NCBI GenBank assembly: GCA_036785325.1
Contig: JAXIVH010000151.1
Span: forward strand, 60,001 to 124,000
From: Urophycis tenuis
Lineage: Eukaryota > Chordata > Actinopteri > Gadiformes > Phycidae
Direction of reading: 5' to 3'
DNA: 64,000 bases
Positions 23,436-35,260 of this stretch are shown here, one piece after another (within the stretch, counting starts at the first letter, position 1; each line of letters opens with the position of its first letter). A program made the position numbers and the translations under genes. The notes beneath the pieces were generated by a model. That model saw only the letters and a program-made list of their open reading frames with translations, was not told the DNA's origin and did not search any database.

Positions 23436-23672
23436 AGGGCTCGGCGTCTCCTCAGCGTCTCCTCAGCGTCTCCTCAGCATCTCCTCAGCGTCTCCTCAGC
23501 GTCTCCTCAGCGTCTCCTCAGCGTCTCCTCAGCATCTCCTCAGCATCTCCTCAGCGTCTCCTCAGCATCTCCTCAGCATCTCCTCAGCGTCTCCTCAGCG
23601 TCTCCTCAGCGTCTCCTCAGCGTCTCCTCAGCGTCTCCTCAGCGTCTCCTCAGCGTCTCCTTGGAGTCTCCT
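23436..23672. repeat. 11-bp TCTCCTCAGCG minisatellite
   Basis: About 21 units of CGTCTCCTCAG with some CATCTCCTCAG. Each unit ends in a CTCCTCAG splice-acceptor-like sequence, but no flanking exon is evident. Confidence 0.92.
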
Positions 23673-23924
23673 CGGCCGCCCATAGCTGTAGAAAGTGGGG
23701 GTGAGCAGGCGTGTTAATGTGTCAAACAACTCACCATCAAAAAACAAAAGAAGAAGCTGGATAAACGTATTCATCCGTGTCTTTGCGTGCCTGGTTCAGT
23801 GGCCTCCTCAGAATGTTCTTTCTCCAATCTGAGAAGATTGTCAACGTGGTTGAGGTCCACAATGACACAGAAACGACTCACACACCTGTCCCTCATGACC
23901 TCAAAGCCCTGAAGGACTTTATAT

Positions 23925-24335
23925 CCACTGCCCTGAACGTGTTCTTCATTAAAGAACAAATAGTCTCATGGTAAGGGATGGACTTATTATCCACTGCCCT
24001 GAACGTGTTCTTCATTAAAGAACAAATAGTCTCATGGTAAGGGATGGACTTATTATCCACTGCCCTGAATGTGTTCTTCATTAAAGAACAAATAGTCTCA
24101 TGGTAAGGGATGGACTTATTATCAGCTGCCCTGAACGTGTTCTTCATTAAAGAACAAATAGTCTCATGGTAAGGGATGGACTTATTATCCACTGCCCTGA
24201 ATGTGTTCTTCATTAAAGAACAAATAGTCTCATGGTAAGGGATGGACTTATTATCAGCTGCCCTGAATGTGTTCTTCATTAAAGAACAAATAGTTTCATG
24301 GTAAGGGATGGACTTATTATCAGCTGCCGCTGGGC
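23925..24335. repeat. 66-bp tandem repeat
   Basis: About six units of TCCACTGCCCTGAACGTG, TTCTTCATTAAAGAACAAAT, AGTCTCATGGTAAGGG and ATGGACTTATTA. Each unit contains the small palindrome TTCTTCATTAAAGAA. Confidence 0.92.
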
Positions 24336-25400
24336 ACTGTATGATGAGGTCTGAATAGTTTCATTATTTCTCTTTTATGCTGATGGTTTATATGCTCTGC
24401 GCTGTGTTCTTATGATGTTTTATAGCATTTGTTGTATATTTGTGATATGTGGATCAGTTAATTGTGCGTTATGCCTATGTTTTGAGTCAATGTGTTTGTG
24501 TAATATGATAGGGTTGTCTTTGGCCTGTCTTGACGCCCATATTAGAAGTGTCAATAATTATTATTATTTTATTTATGTTGGTGTTCAACAGTTTTATATT
24601 TCACGTGTTCACCGTCGACTTCGGTGCAAGGCTATCCAGCACCATTTGTTACCTTACTAGTGCAGCGTTCGAGAGCAGTTACTTTGTGTGCGTTAGTATC
24701 AATCTGCGTTTGTCGCAAAACGCGACGAATGTTTGTAGTGTAGCCATCATTGTCTTGACAGTGATGAATGCCTGTGCTGTGTGCCATGCAGTGCCAGTAT
24801 TCTGTCCATCAACTCTGTTAATGGACAGAATACTGCCACTGCATGGAGTTTCAATAAAATACAATCACTTTTTTTTTTTTTTACCATGTCAATAAAGCGA
24901 ATTTTTATGGGTTCCTGGCAAACAACCCCCACCAAACTACAGCCCCCCCCCCCCACCCAACTACAGCCCCCCCCCCCCCCCCCCCCCACCCAAGTCACTC
25001 CCCACGGCCGTCGCCCTCCCTCCAGCAGCCTCGCCGCTAGCGACCCTGAGCGCCACTCTGTGGATTAAAACGGTATGGCTGAATGCTATTTCCAGCATTT
25101 AACATCACTAGCACTTAGAGGTTATTTATAAGTGAAGACAGCGAGGACAAGTTTGAATATATAACCAACTACACGGGTTTTAGGCCAAGTGACAACCACA
25201 GCCGCCCACACATGTACGTTACATTGTTTTCACCGCCCAGCTCTAAAGGCACGTCTTTCTTGTTCTTACCGCTGTGACGTACGGCTGAGGCTTTACGTCT
25301 GACGTCATGTTTGCGTGCGTGTTTACGTCACAGTACGGTAGCTGCGAAGGTGTGGAGCCTCACGGCCACGGCAACTTCTCCCGCAACGACAAGAAGTAAA
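24336..25400. other. Intergenic sequence with a hairpin and a poly-C tract, no gene
   Basis: A poly-T run lies at about 24870 and CCCCCC-rich runs at about 24940-24990. A 63-nt hairpin is listed separately. No coding sequence is recognised. Confidence 0.45.
24784..24846. other. 63-nt near-perfect hairpin
   Basis: The arms CCATGCAGTGCCAGTATTCT plus GTCCAT and their reverse complement are 26 bp long with one mismatch, around a 10-12-nt loop. AATAAA follows 10 bases later. It resembles a pre-miRNA in size or the palindromic end of a miniature transposon. No known miRNA is recognised. Confidence 0.65.
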
Positions 25401-25404
25401 AAAC

Positions 25405-25726
25405 TGTGTGTGGATGTATATGTGTGTATATATCAATTGATATGTGTATATATGAATTTATATGTGTGTATATATGAATTTATATGTGTATATATGAATT
25501 TATATGTGTGTATATATGAATTTATATGTGTATATATGAATTTATATGTTTGTATATATGAATTTATATGTGCATATATATGAATTTATATGTGTGTATA
25601 TATGAATTTATATGTGTATATATGAATTTATATGTGTGTATATATGAATTTATATGTGTATATATGAATTTATATGTTTGTATATATGAATTTATATGTG
25701 CATATATATGAATTTATATGTGTATA
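25405..25726. repeat. AT-rich minisatellite (TGTATATATGAATTTATATG)
   Basis: Units of about 18-21 bp. The array is interrupted by a LINE and resumes at 27692. Confidence 0.9.
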
Positions 25727-27690
25727 AATTCGTCTGTCTGGAAAGGGCTTAGGCAAATCACCAACTACAAGCCTAAAGCCCCCCACTCCATCAACGACCA
25801 TCGTCTGGCCAATGACCTGAACGAGTTCTACTGCCGCTTTGAAAGACAAAGGGACAGTCCTGCAACCATCCCCCATGACACCTCCCAACAGCTCCAGTGT
25901 ATCACCTCCACGGGCACCTCCACCAATGCCCAACTTAAAGGTCCCCCCCTCGACCCCCCCACCCACCTCGGCGACGACTCTTTCCATCCACGAGAGGGAC
26001 GTCAACAAACTCTTCAGGAGACAGAACCCCCGAAAAGCTGCTGGACCGGATTCTGTCTCCCCATCCACCTTGAAGCACTGCGCTGATCAGCTGTCTCCAG
26101 TGTTCACAGACATTTTCAACACCTCACTGGAGACATGTTATGTGCCAGCCTGCTTCAAGACCTCAACCATAATTCCTGTCCCCAAGAAGCCAAGGACCAC
26201 AGGACTTAACGACTTCAGACCCGTCGCCCTGACCTCTGTGGTTATGAAGTCCTTTGAGCGCCTTGTGCTCTCATACCTGAAAGACATCACAAACCCCCTC
26301 CTGGACCCCCTGCAGTTTGCCTACAGAGCCAACAGGTCTGTAGACGATGCAGTCAACTTGGCCTTCCACTTCATCCTCCAGAACCTGGACTCCGCAGAAA
26401 CCTACGCCAGGATCCTGTTTGTGGATTTCAGCTCTGCTTTCAACACCATCATTCCGGCTCTGCTTCAGGAGAAGCTCTCCCAGCTTAGTGTGCCTGACTC
26501 CACCTGCAGGTGGATTACAGACTTCCTGTCTGACAGGAAGCAGCATGTGAAGCTGGGTAAACACATCTCCGACTCACAGACCATCAGCACCGGTTCCCCT
26601 CAGGGCTGTGTACTTTCTCCTCTGCTCTTCTCCCTGTACACAAACAGCTGCACCTCCAGTCACCAGTCCGTCAAGCTTCTGAAGTTTGCGGATGACACCA
26701 CCCTCATCGGACTCATTTCTGATGGTGATGAGTCTGACTACAGGTGGGAGGTAGACCATCTGGTGACATGGTGCAGCCGTAACAACCTAGAGCTCAACGC
26801 TCTAAAGACAGTGGAGATGGTTGTGGACTTCAGGAAGTACTCAGCCTCACCTGCCCCCATTACCCTTTGTGACTACACAATTGACACTGGAGTCTTTCCG
26901 CTTCCTGGGAACTGTCATCTCCCAGGATCTCAAGTGGGAGCTGAACATCAGCTCCCTCATCAAGAAAGCCCAGCAGAGGATGTACTTCCTGAGGCAGCTG
27001 AAGAAATTCAACCTGCCCAGGACAATGATGGTGCACTTCTACTCCTCCATCATTGAGTCCATCCTCACCACCTCCATCACCATCTGGTTCGCTGCTGCCA
27101 CCGCCAAGGACAAGGGCAGACTGCAGCGCGTCATTCGGTCTGCAGAGAAGGTGATTGGCTGCAATCTGCCGTCGCTCTAGGACCTGTACACCTCCAGGAC
27201 CCTGAGGCGTGCAGACAAGATTATGGCCGACCCCTCCCACCCCGGTCACACACTCTTTGCGGCACTCCCCTCTGGCAGGAGGCTGCGGTCCATCAGGACC
27301 AAAACCTCACGGCACAAGAACAGTTTTTTCCCGTCTGCCACTAGCCTTTTCAACAAGGCCCGGAGCCCCCCCTGACACTGACTCTCTCCCTTCCCCCACA
27401 CAGTCCTACATGCTACATCAACGTGGCATCTTCAGATCGTCTGCGTTACATTAACGCACAGTGTGTACAGTGTGTCCTCATTCAGGACCAATAGTTCACT
27501 ATTCCAATTTCATTGTACATTGTATATATATATTTACATTTATAGTTATTTTTATTTACTTACTTACTTTTATCTTATTTTTATTTCTTTTTTAATACTG
27601 CTTTCTATTGCACCAATTGCACCATGACAAATTCCTTGTAGGTGCAAACCTACTTGGCAATAAATCGAATTCTGATTCTGATTCTGATTC
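25727..27690 (+). mobile_element. 5'-truncated L2-type LINE
   Basis: About 1.96 kb carry the reverse transcriptase and the 3' region, ending in ACTTGGCAATAAATCGAATT and then (CTGATT)n, the classic L2-type tail. No endonuclease domain remains. It is inserted inside the TATATGAATT minisatellite, which flanks it on both sides. Confidence 0.85.
25839..27375 (+). pseudogene. Degenerate L2-type reverse transcriptase
   Basis: Reverse transcriptase blocks are clear: NKLFRRQNPRKAAGPDSV, NDFRPVALTSVVMKSFERL, DPLQFAYRANRSVDDAV, LFVDFSSAFNTI, STGSPQGCVLSPLLFSLY and KFADDTTLIG (the FADD catalytic box). Near 26880 the frame shifts. The continuation (RFLGTVISQDLKWE, then KKAQQRMYFLRQLKKF) is in another frame. 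An in-frame TAG at 27178-27180 interrupts the C-terminal part, which runs to a stop at 27375. The copy cannot make a functional enzyme. Confidence 0.88.
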
Positions 27691-27691
27691 C

Positions 27692-27835
27692 GGGTATATA
27701 TGAATGTATAGGCTATGTGTATATATATGAATTTATATGTGTATATATATGAATTTATATGTGTGTATATATGAATTTATATGTATATATATATATACAT
27801 TTATATGTGTATATATATGAATTGTGTTTATATAT
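27692..27835. repeat. AT-rich minisatellite, continuation beyond the LINE
   Basis: The TATATATGAATTTATATGTG units resume and then decay into plain AT-rich sequence. Confidence 0.8.
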
Positions 27836-28015
27836 ACATTTTCATTTTTACATACTTTTACATAAGGGTATTGGTCAAAAGATACTCAATGAATTAAAAA
27901 TACATGAACATAAATGAACTGTGTATTATGTGTGTGTATCTAAAAGAGTGCTGGTTTGTCAGGGCTGGTCTCCATTAACGTCAGTATTAACATGGTTATG
28001 ACTGGTCAGTGGTCA

Positions 28016-28141
28016 GACGCCTTGCACAAGGGCACTTCAGCCATGCGCCCTGGTCGGGGTTCGAACCGGCCACCCTCCGGTTACAAATCCAAAGCCCTAA
28101 CCAGTAGGCCAGCTGCCCCAACCAGTAGGCCAGCTGCCCCA
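28016..28141 (-). mobile_element. tRNA-derived SINE fragment
   Basis: On the minus strand: GGCCTACTGGTTAGGGCTTT, then GTAACCGGAGGG, then GGTTCGAACCCC, the A-box/B-box layout of a tRNA-derived SINE. The 5' 23 bases are duplicated (AGTAGGCCAGCTGCCCC twice). It lies in the 37-bp minisatellite. Confidence 0.75.
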
Positions 28142-29517
28142 TGGTTATGACTGGTCTCCATTAACGTCAGTATTAACATGGTTATGACTGGTCTCCATCA
28201 ACGTCAGTATTAACATGGTTATGACTGGTCTCCATCAACGTCAGTATTAACATGGTTATGACTGGTCTCCATCAACGTCAGGATTAACATGGTTATGACT
28301 GGTCTCCATTAACGTCAGTATTAACATGGTTATGACTGGTCTCCATTAACGTCAGTATTAACATGGTTATGACTGGTCTCCATTAACGTCAGTATTAACA
28401 TGGTTATGACTGGTCTCCATTAACGTCAGTATTAACATGGTTATGACTGGTCTCCATTAACGTCAGGATTAACATGGTTATGACTGGTCTCCATTAACGT
28501 CAGGATTAACACGATTATGACTGGTCTCCATTAACGTCAGTATTAACACGGTTATGACTGGTCTCCATTAACGTCAGTATTAACACGGTTATGACTGGTC
28601 TCCATTAACGTCAGTATTAACACGGTTATGACTGGTCTCCATTAACGTCAGTATTAACACGGTTATGACTGGTCTCCATTAACGTCAGTATTAACACGGT
28701 TATGACTGGTCTCCATTAACGTCAGTATTAACACGGTTATGACTGGTCTCCATTAACGTCAGTATTAACACGGTTATGACTGGTCTCCATTAACGTCAGT
28801 ATTAACACGGTTATGACTGGTCTCCATTAACGTCAGTATTAACACGGTTATGACTGGTCTCCATTAACGTCAGTATTAACACGGTTATGACTGGTCTCCA
28901 TTAACGTCAGTATTAACACGGTTATGACTGGTCTCCATTAACGTCAGTATTAACACGGTTATGACTGGTCTCCATTAACGTCAGTATTAACACGGTTATG
29001 ACTGGTCTCCATTAACGTCAGTATTAACAGGGTTATGACTGGTCTCCATTAACGTCAGTATTAACACGGTTATGACTGGTCTCCATTAACGTCAGTATTA
29101 ACACGGTTATGACTGGTCTCCATTAACGTCAGTATTAACACGGTTATGACTGGTCTCCATTAACGTCAGGATTAACACGGTTATGACTGGTCTCCATTAA
29201 CGTCAGGATTAACACGGTTATGACTGGTCTCCATTAACGTCAGTATTAACACGGTTATGACTGGTCTCCATTAACGTCAGTATTAACACGGTTATGACTG
29301 GTCTCCATTAACGTCAGTATTAACACGGTTATGACTGGTCTCCATTAACGTCAGTATTAACACGGTTATGACTGGTCTCCATTAACGTCAGTATTAACAC
29401 GGTTATGACTGGTCTCCATTAACGTCAGTATTAACACGGTTATGACTGGTCTCCATTAACGTCAGTATTAACATGGTTATGACTGGTCTCCATTAACGTC
29501 AGTATTAACATGGTTAT
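28141..29517. repeat. 37-bp minisatellite (GGTCTCCATTAACGTCAGTA)
   Basis: About 37 regular units of ATGACTGGTCTCCATTAACG, then TCAGTATTAACACGGTT. Partial units lie before the SINE (27960-28015), and one more lies beyond the LINE at 30537-30585. Confidence 0.95.
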
Positions 29518-30536
29518 TATTATCTTTATTTGACAGACTCAAGGTCCAGATATAAAAGACACACAGAATATACAGACAAACATAAAAAATCACATATACA
29601 TTCGCATGTGTATTAGCACACAGGCATGTGTGCTAATAATTAAAATACATACAAATGTTCGTTCCAATATTTCCAAAGGCTGGAGGAATATCTTGTCTCA
29701 CTTAGGGTAGGGTCAGTCAAAGACATTATTATACTATTCCTAGACTACACATACATTTATACATAAAATTCCTAAGTAATGCTTGAAAAGTGGGAACATT
29801 GCAGTTTACAAACATCTTGCTCGCACTTTCCCATCTTGGGTATTTTAGCAGAATCCTAAGAGCGTCATTATATGCCACTCTTAGCTTGTTCATCTTCCCT
29901 TTACTATAGCTACACCACAGATGTGCTGTGTAGAGTGGAGTGCAGTAGGCTCTAAAGAGAGCTGTTTTGACATTATCCGAGTACATAGGAAATTTACATG
30001 CAAGTATATTTGCCTGTGCATACAATTTATAGCACTGGCGCAGAATATCATCATCATCACTTAGGTCATCCCTGATAATATGCCCTAAGTACTTCACTTT
30101 ATTCACAGTTTCAAGCACTTGCTCAGACAGGTAAAATGAAGGGAATTTGAGCTTCTGATCCTCCTTAGTTCTGGCTATCATGATAACACTTTTTTGGGGA
30201 TTAAATTTGATGTCATACTGCATACCATACTTTGTACAGACTCTGAGTAGTTGCTGTAAACCAGCACTATAAGGAGATATAAGAATTAAGTCATCAGCAT
30301 ACATTAAATGATTAATAAGCTGAATCCCCACCATACATCCAGTCTTACACTCCTCTAATTCCCTAGACAGCCCATCCATATACAGGTTAAACAGGGTAGG
30401 TGACAATATTCCACCTTGCCTGACCCCATTAGTAACAGGAAACGGGGTTGATATTGTTTTGCCCCATCTAACTTGCATGGTTTGGTGTGAGTACCAATAA
30501 TGCAGAATTCTTATTAAGTATGAAGGCACACCTTGA
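29518..30536 (-). mobile_element. 5'-truncated non-LTR retrotransposon, clade uncertain
   Basis: About 1 kb is inserted in the 37-bp minisatellite, which resumes for one unit after it. On its sense strand it ends in AAATAAAGATAATAATAA, a plausible 3' tail. Confidence 0.8.
29729..30536 (-). pseudogene. Partial reverse transcriptase of a LINE
   Basis: One frame is open to its stop at 29729. It has GVRQGGILSPTLFNLYMDGL, then LMYADDLILIS (the YADD catalytic box), then KVKYLGHIIRDDLSDDDD and a C-terminal YRAY-type segment (FRAYCTPLYTAHLWCSYSKG). The upstream fingers and the endonuclease are missing through 5' truncation. The open frame continues upstream only because it runs into minisatellite sequence. 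It is not functional alone. Confidence 0.82.
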
Positions 30537-30699
30537 CTATGACTGGTCTCCATTAACGTCAGTATTAACATGGTTATGACTGGTCTCAGGGATCGAGTTA
30601 TGGAGCCCATATGTAGGGGGGCTGGGGGGGTGACCGTGTTTTATTTTTTATTTATTTTTTTTTAGCTCTCTTGGATTCTTTTTTTGCCCCAGTCTAGTT

Positions 30700-30978
30700 C
30701 TTTAGGGGGCAGCCGCGGCCTACTGGTTAGGGCTTCGGACTTGTAACCGGAGGGTTGCCGGTTTGAACCCCGACCAGTACGAACGGCTGAAGTGCCCTTG
30801 AGCAAGGCACCTAACCCCTCACTGCTCCCCGAGCGCCGCTGTTGCAGGCAGCTCACTGCATCGGGTTTAAGTGTGTGCTTCACCTCATTGTGTGCCTCAC
30901 CATCACTGAGTGTTTCACTAATTCACGATTGGGTTAAATACAGAGACCAAATTTCCCTCACGGGATCAAAAGAGTAAT
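30700..30978 (+). mobile_element. Full-length-looking tRNA-derived SINE
   Basis: GGGGGCAGCCGCGGCCTACT starts the element. GGTTAGGGCTTCGGAC and GGTTTGAACCCC are the A- and B-box regions. A conserved body (TGCCCTTGAGCAAGGCACCT, then CTGCTCCCCGAGCGCC) and the tail TTTCCCTCACGGGATCAAAA follow. The same family is present truncated at 28016-28141. Confidence 0.82.
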
Positions 30979-30979
30979 T

Positions 30980-31405
30980 TATCTTCTTCTTTGTTTTGCT
31001 CTTTTTTTCCCTATGCTCTTTGGAGCCTGTTTATTTACGAATTCTGTTTTCAATAAACTAAAGTATTTTTGTCCACGTATCTGTCTGCTTGTGGTCCACT
31101 TCAGCACCTTGGCCAGCGGCCGTGACAAGCCTTTAGAGCACGAAGCATAGTACGCGCATTATCGATATGTCATGATGCTCGCACACAGAGACACGCAGGC
31201 CTATCGATATGCATACAAACAGATCTTTTTATTGAAAATATTGTGGGTACAGCCTAGCCAAGGTAATACACTTTAAACAATGGGAGAATGGGAAAATAGC
31301 TTCTTTTATCATTGAAATATTAGGCTATACTGTTGTATTTTCAGAGACCCCACAGATGGTTGAGTTTGCTGCTTTCATGGGAGCCAGAGCTCTCTTTATG
31401 GGAGC
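30980..31405. other. Unassigned intergenic sequence
   Basis: AT-rich in part. No gene or recognisable element. Confidence 0.4.
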
Positions 31406-31407
31406 TC

Positions 31408-31573
31408 AGCTCCCACTGGCTCCCACCTAACTCCAACCCTGCTCCCACTTAACTCCAACCCTGCTCCCACCTAACTCAAACCCTGCTCCCACCTAACTCC
31501 AACCCTGCTCCCACCTAACTCCAACCCTGCTCCCACCTAACTCCAACCCTGCTCCCACCTAACTCCAACCCTG
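31408..31573. repeat. 22-bp minisatellite (CTCCCACCTAACTCCAACCC)
   Basis: Seven to eight units of CTCCCACCTAACTCCAACCC plus TG, with ACTTAACT and CTCAAA variants. Confidence 0.92.
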
Positions 31574-31591
31574 GCTGGTCTCCATTAACCT

Positions 31592-32030
31592 CAGTGGGCT
31601 GCTGTGTTCATTTGACCCATCCTATGGTACATAGGAGCAGTGGGCTGCTGTGTTCATTTGACCATCCTATGGTACATAGGAGCAGTGGGGCTGCTGTGTT
31701 CATTTGACCCATCCTATGGTACATAGGAGCAGTGGGCTGCTGTGTTCATTTGACCCATCCTATGGTACATAGGAGCAGTGGGCTGCTGTGTTCATTTGAC
31801 CCATCCTATGGTACATAGGAGCAGTGGGGCTGCTGTGTTCATTTGACCCATCCTATGGTACATAGGAGCAGTGGGCTGCTGTGTTCATTTGACCCATCCT
31901 ATGGTACATAGGAGCAGTGAGCTGCTGTGTTCATTTGACCCATCATATGGTACATAGGAGCAGTGGGCTGCTGTGTTCATTTGACCCATCCTATGGTACA
32001 TAGGAGCAGTGGGCTGCTGTGTTCAGCGCC
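31592..32030. repeat. 46-bp minisatellite derived from a SINE segment
   Basis: About nine and a half units of AGTGGGCTGCTGTGTTCATT, TGACCCATCCTATGG, TACATAGGAGC. It runs straight into a SINE at 32031. The reverse complement (GATGGGTCAAATGAACACAG, then CAGCCCACTGCTCC) is the 3' body of that kind of fish SINE. Confidence 0.88.
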
Positions 32031-32160
32031 CGGGGAGCAAGTTGGGGCTCAGTGTCTTGCTCAAGGACACTTCAACATGTGGATAGTTGGAGAAGGGGAA
32101 TCAAGGGGATCGAACCGTCGACCCTACGGTTGGTGGACGACCAATTGTCGCCCCCAATAT
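32031..32160 (-). mobile_element. tRNA-derived SINE, 5' half
   Basis: On the minus strand: GGTTCGATCCCCTTGATTCC (B-box-like), then GTGTCCTTGAGCAAGACACT, then GAGCCCCAACTTGCTCCCCG. The 3' half has been tandemly amplified in the adjacent array. Confidence 0.65.
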
Positions 32161-32384
32161 ATATTATTATCATCAGCCACTTATCAACAGAGTGCCACTG
32201 TAGTAGCCTCCTGTGAGTTATTGAACGGGGACAAACCCTCCAAACGAAGGTTGTTTTTGATAACATGGCTGTGATGCAGTTGTATCACAGCAGTCTCGTT
32301 TTTCATACCAACTTTCTCCAAAAGCCTGAGCTGCTTTTAGTGATCAAACAGGGAAATGACCTTATAAACATAACATTCAGGATG

Positions 32385-33650
32385 CACGCAGACACCCAGT
32401 TATCATCACCCTCTCACCACAAACTCTACTCAGACACCCAGTTATCATCACCCTCTCACCACAAACTCTACTCAGACACCCAGTTATCATCACCCTCTCA
32501 CCACAAACTCTACTCAGACACCCAGTTATCATCACCCTCTCACCACAACCTCTACTCAGACACCCAGTTATCATCACCCTCTCACCACAAACTCTACTCA
32601 GACACCCAGTTATCATCACCCTCTCACCACAAACTCTACTCAGACACCCAGTTATCATCACCCTCTCATCACAAACTCTACTCAGACACCCAGTTATCAT
32701 CACCCTCTCACCACAAACTCTAGTCAGACACCCAGTTACCATCACCCTCTCACCACAAACTCTACTCAGACACCCAGTTATCATCACCCTCTCACCACAA
32801 ACTCTACTCAGACACCCAGTTATCATCACCCTCTCACCACAAACTCTACTCAGACACCCAGTTATCATCAACCTCTCACCACAAACTCTACTCAGACACC
32901 CAGTTATCATCACCCTCTCACCACAAACTCTACTCAGACACCCAGTTATCATCACCCTCTCACCACAAACTCTACTCAGACACCCAGTTATCATCACCCT
33001 CTCACCACAAACTCTACTCAGACACCCAGTTATCATCACCCTCTCACCACAAACTCTACTCAGACACCCAGTTATCATCACCCTCTCACCACAAACTCTA
33101 CTCAGACACCCAGTTATCATCACCCTCTCACCACAAACTCTACTCAGACACCCAGTTATCATCACCCTCTCATCACAAACTCTACTCAGACACCCAGTTA
33201 TCATCACCCTCTCACCACAAACTCTAGTCAGACACCCAGTTACCATCACCCTCTCACCACAAACTCTACTCAGACACCCAGTTATCATCACCCTCTCACC
33301 ACAAACTCTACTCAGACACCCAGTTATCATCACCCTCTCACCACAAACTCTACTCAGACACCCAGTTATCATCACCCTCTCACCACAAACTCTACTCAGA
33401 CACCCAGTTATCATCACCCTCTCACCACAAACTCTACTCAGACACCCAGTTATCATCACCCTCTCACCACAAACTCTACTCAGACACCCAGTTATCATCA
33501 CCCTCTCACCACAAACTCTACTCAGACACCCAGTTATCATCACCCTCTCACCACAAACTCTACTCAGACACCCAGTTTATCATCACCCTCTCACCACAAA
33601 CTCTACTCAGACACCCAGTTATCATCACCCTCTCACCACAAACTCCACTC
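32385..33650. repeat. 42-bp minisatellite, 30 units
   Basis: The unit is CAGACACCCAGTTATCATCA, CCCTCTCACCACAAACTCTA, CT. The period is 14 codons without stops, so a 388-residue frame on the minus strand and others on the plus strand are open by chance. A block of several units containing the rare CATCACAAAC and GTTACCATC variants occurs twice, evidence of a segmental duplication inside the array. Confidence 0.95.
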
Positions 33651-33875
33651 AGACTCTGTATCCAGGTGTACAGTTGTACACCTGGACAACTCCATTCAAG
33701 TTGACTGATGTTAATATGGAGGATATTTTGGGGAAAAGACGAAGCTTAGTGAACATTTATCTCTAGCAGTCGGTGCTACAAGTTACAAGTCAGCTACATG
33801 TTTATTGTTTATTTGCTGATGCAAGAAGTTGACGTGATTTAGTGACGTTTATTTATTACACCCCTGATTTTTCTA

Positions 33876-34885
33876 CTATCCCAGACTTTGTCTCTAACCC
33901 TAACCCTCTCTTTGTCCCAGGTTCTATTCTAATTGTCCCAGACTTTGTCTTCAACCCTAACCCTCTCTTTGTCCCAAGTTCTATTCTAATTGTCCCAGAC
34001 TTTGTCTCTAACCCTCTCTTTGTCCCAGGTTCTATTCTAATTGTCCCAGACTTTGTCTTCAACCCTAACCCTCTCTTTGTCCCAGGTTCTATTCTAATTG
34101 TCCCAGACTTTGTCTCTAACCCTCTCTTTGTCCCAGGTTCTATTCTAATTGTCCCAGACTTTGTCTCTAACCCTCTCTTTGTCCCAGGTTCTATTCTAAT
34201 TGTCCCAGACTTTGTCTCTAACCCTAACCCTCTCTTTGTCCCAGGTTCTATTCTAATTGTCCCAGACTTTGTCTCTAACCCTCTCTTTGTCCCAGGTTCT
34301 ATTCTAATTGTCCCAGACTTTGCCTCTAACCCTCTCTTTGTCCCATGTTCTATTCTAATTGTCCCAGACTTTGTCTCTAACCCTAACCCTCTCTTTGTCC
34401 CAGGTTCTATTCTAATTGTCCCAGACTTTGTCTCTAACCCTCTCTTTGTCCCAGGTTCTATTCTAATTGTCCCAGACTTTGTCTCTAACCCTCTCTTTGT
34501 CCCAGGTTCTATTCTAATTGTCCCAGACTTTGTCTCTAACCCTCTCGTTGTCCCAGGTTCTATTCTAATTGTCCCAGACTTTGTCTCTAACCCTCTCTTT
34601 GTCCCAGGTTCTATTCTAATTGTCCCAGACTTTGTCTCTAACCCTCTCTTTGTCCCAGGTTCTATTCTAATTGTCCCAGACTTTGTCTCTAACCCTAACC
34701 CTCTCGTTGTCCCAGGTTCTATACTAATTGTCCCAGACTTTGTCTCTAACCCTCTCTTTGTCCCAGGTTCTATTCTAATTGTCCCAGACTTTGTCTTTAA
34801 CGCTCTCTTTGTCCCAGGTTCTATTCTAATTGTCCCAGACTTTGTCTCTAACGCTCTCCTTGTCCCAGGTTCTATTCTAATTGTC
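33876..34885. repeat. 51/57-bp minisatellite (GTTCTATTCTAATTGTCCCA)
   Basis: About 20 units of GACTTTGTCTCTAACC, CTCTCTTTGTCCCAG, GTTCTATTCTAATTGTCCCA. Longer units carry an extra CTAACC. All units are multiples of three bases, so both strands stay open for over 360 codons. Confidence 0.93.
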
Positions 34886-34889
34886 CCTG

Positions 34890-35260
34890 GACAGCGGGAC
34901 ATGCTCCCTTTCAACCCACCGCCCAGCAGAATGTGCAGCCTCTGCAGTGGATGCAACACATTCTTTTATTTGACAAGGAAAAAACTATTCAGGTGAGCTG
35001 CCAAAACTGTCCAAACGTATTGTGTAGGTTTTAATAAAGTTTGTGGCAACATCAGAGATACAGAATTCTATGATTTTACAATAAAGGCTACAACTTACTT
35101 AACTGCATAAATATAATTTGAATGGTATTGCACGATATCCCATAAATACTGTGATAACATACTTATCATATACAGTACATAACGTATTAGATAGTTACAG
35201 ATGCAATCATTCATATAAATACATATAAATATAATTCTATATAATTTACAAACAATAGCA
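34890..35260 (-). other. 3' flank of the giant mucin-like gene
   Basis: AT-rich sequence that should hold the 3' UTR. On the minus strand the nearest AATAAA lies at about 34967-34972. Minor variants are closer. Nothing else is recognised. Confidence 0.4.

Noticed and set aside
23436..23672. Frames rich in LLSVSSASPQR over the 11-bp array
   Set aside because: An 11-bp unit cycles through all three frames, and the predicted peptides are simple repeats with no gene context.
33876..34885. Interstitial telomere repeats (CTAACCCTAACCC)
   Set aside because: Only two telomere-like hexamers occur in some units, embedded in a 51/57-bp minisatellite. This is too short to be telomeric.
32377..34996. 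Open frames of 367-388 codons over the 42-bp and 51/57-bp arrays
   Set aside because: Unit lengths are multiples of three and lack stops, so frames stay open by chance on both strands. There are no flanking exons, unlike the mucin-like gene.
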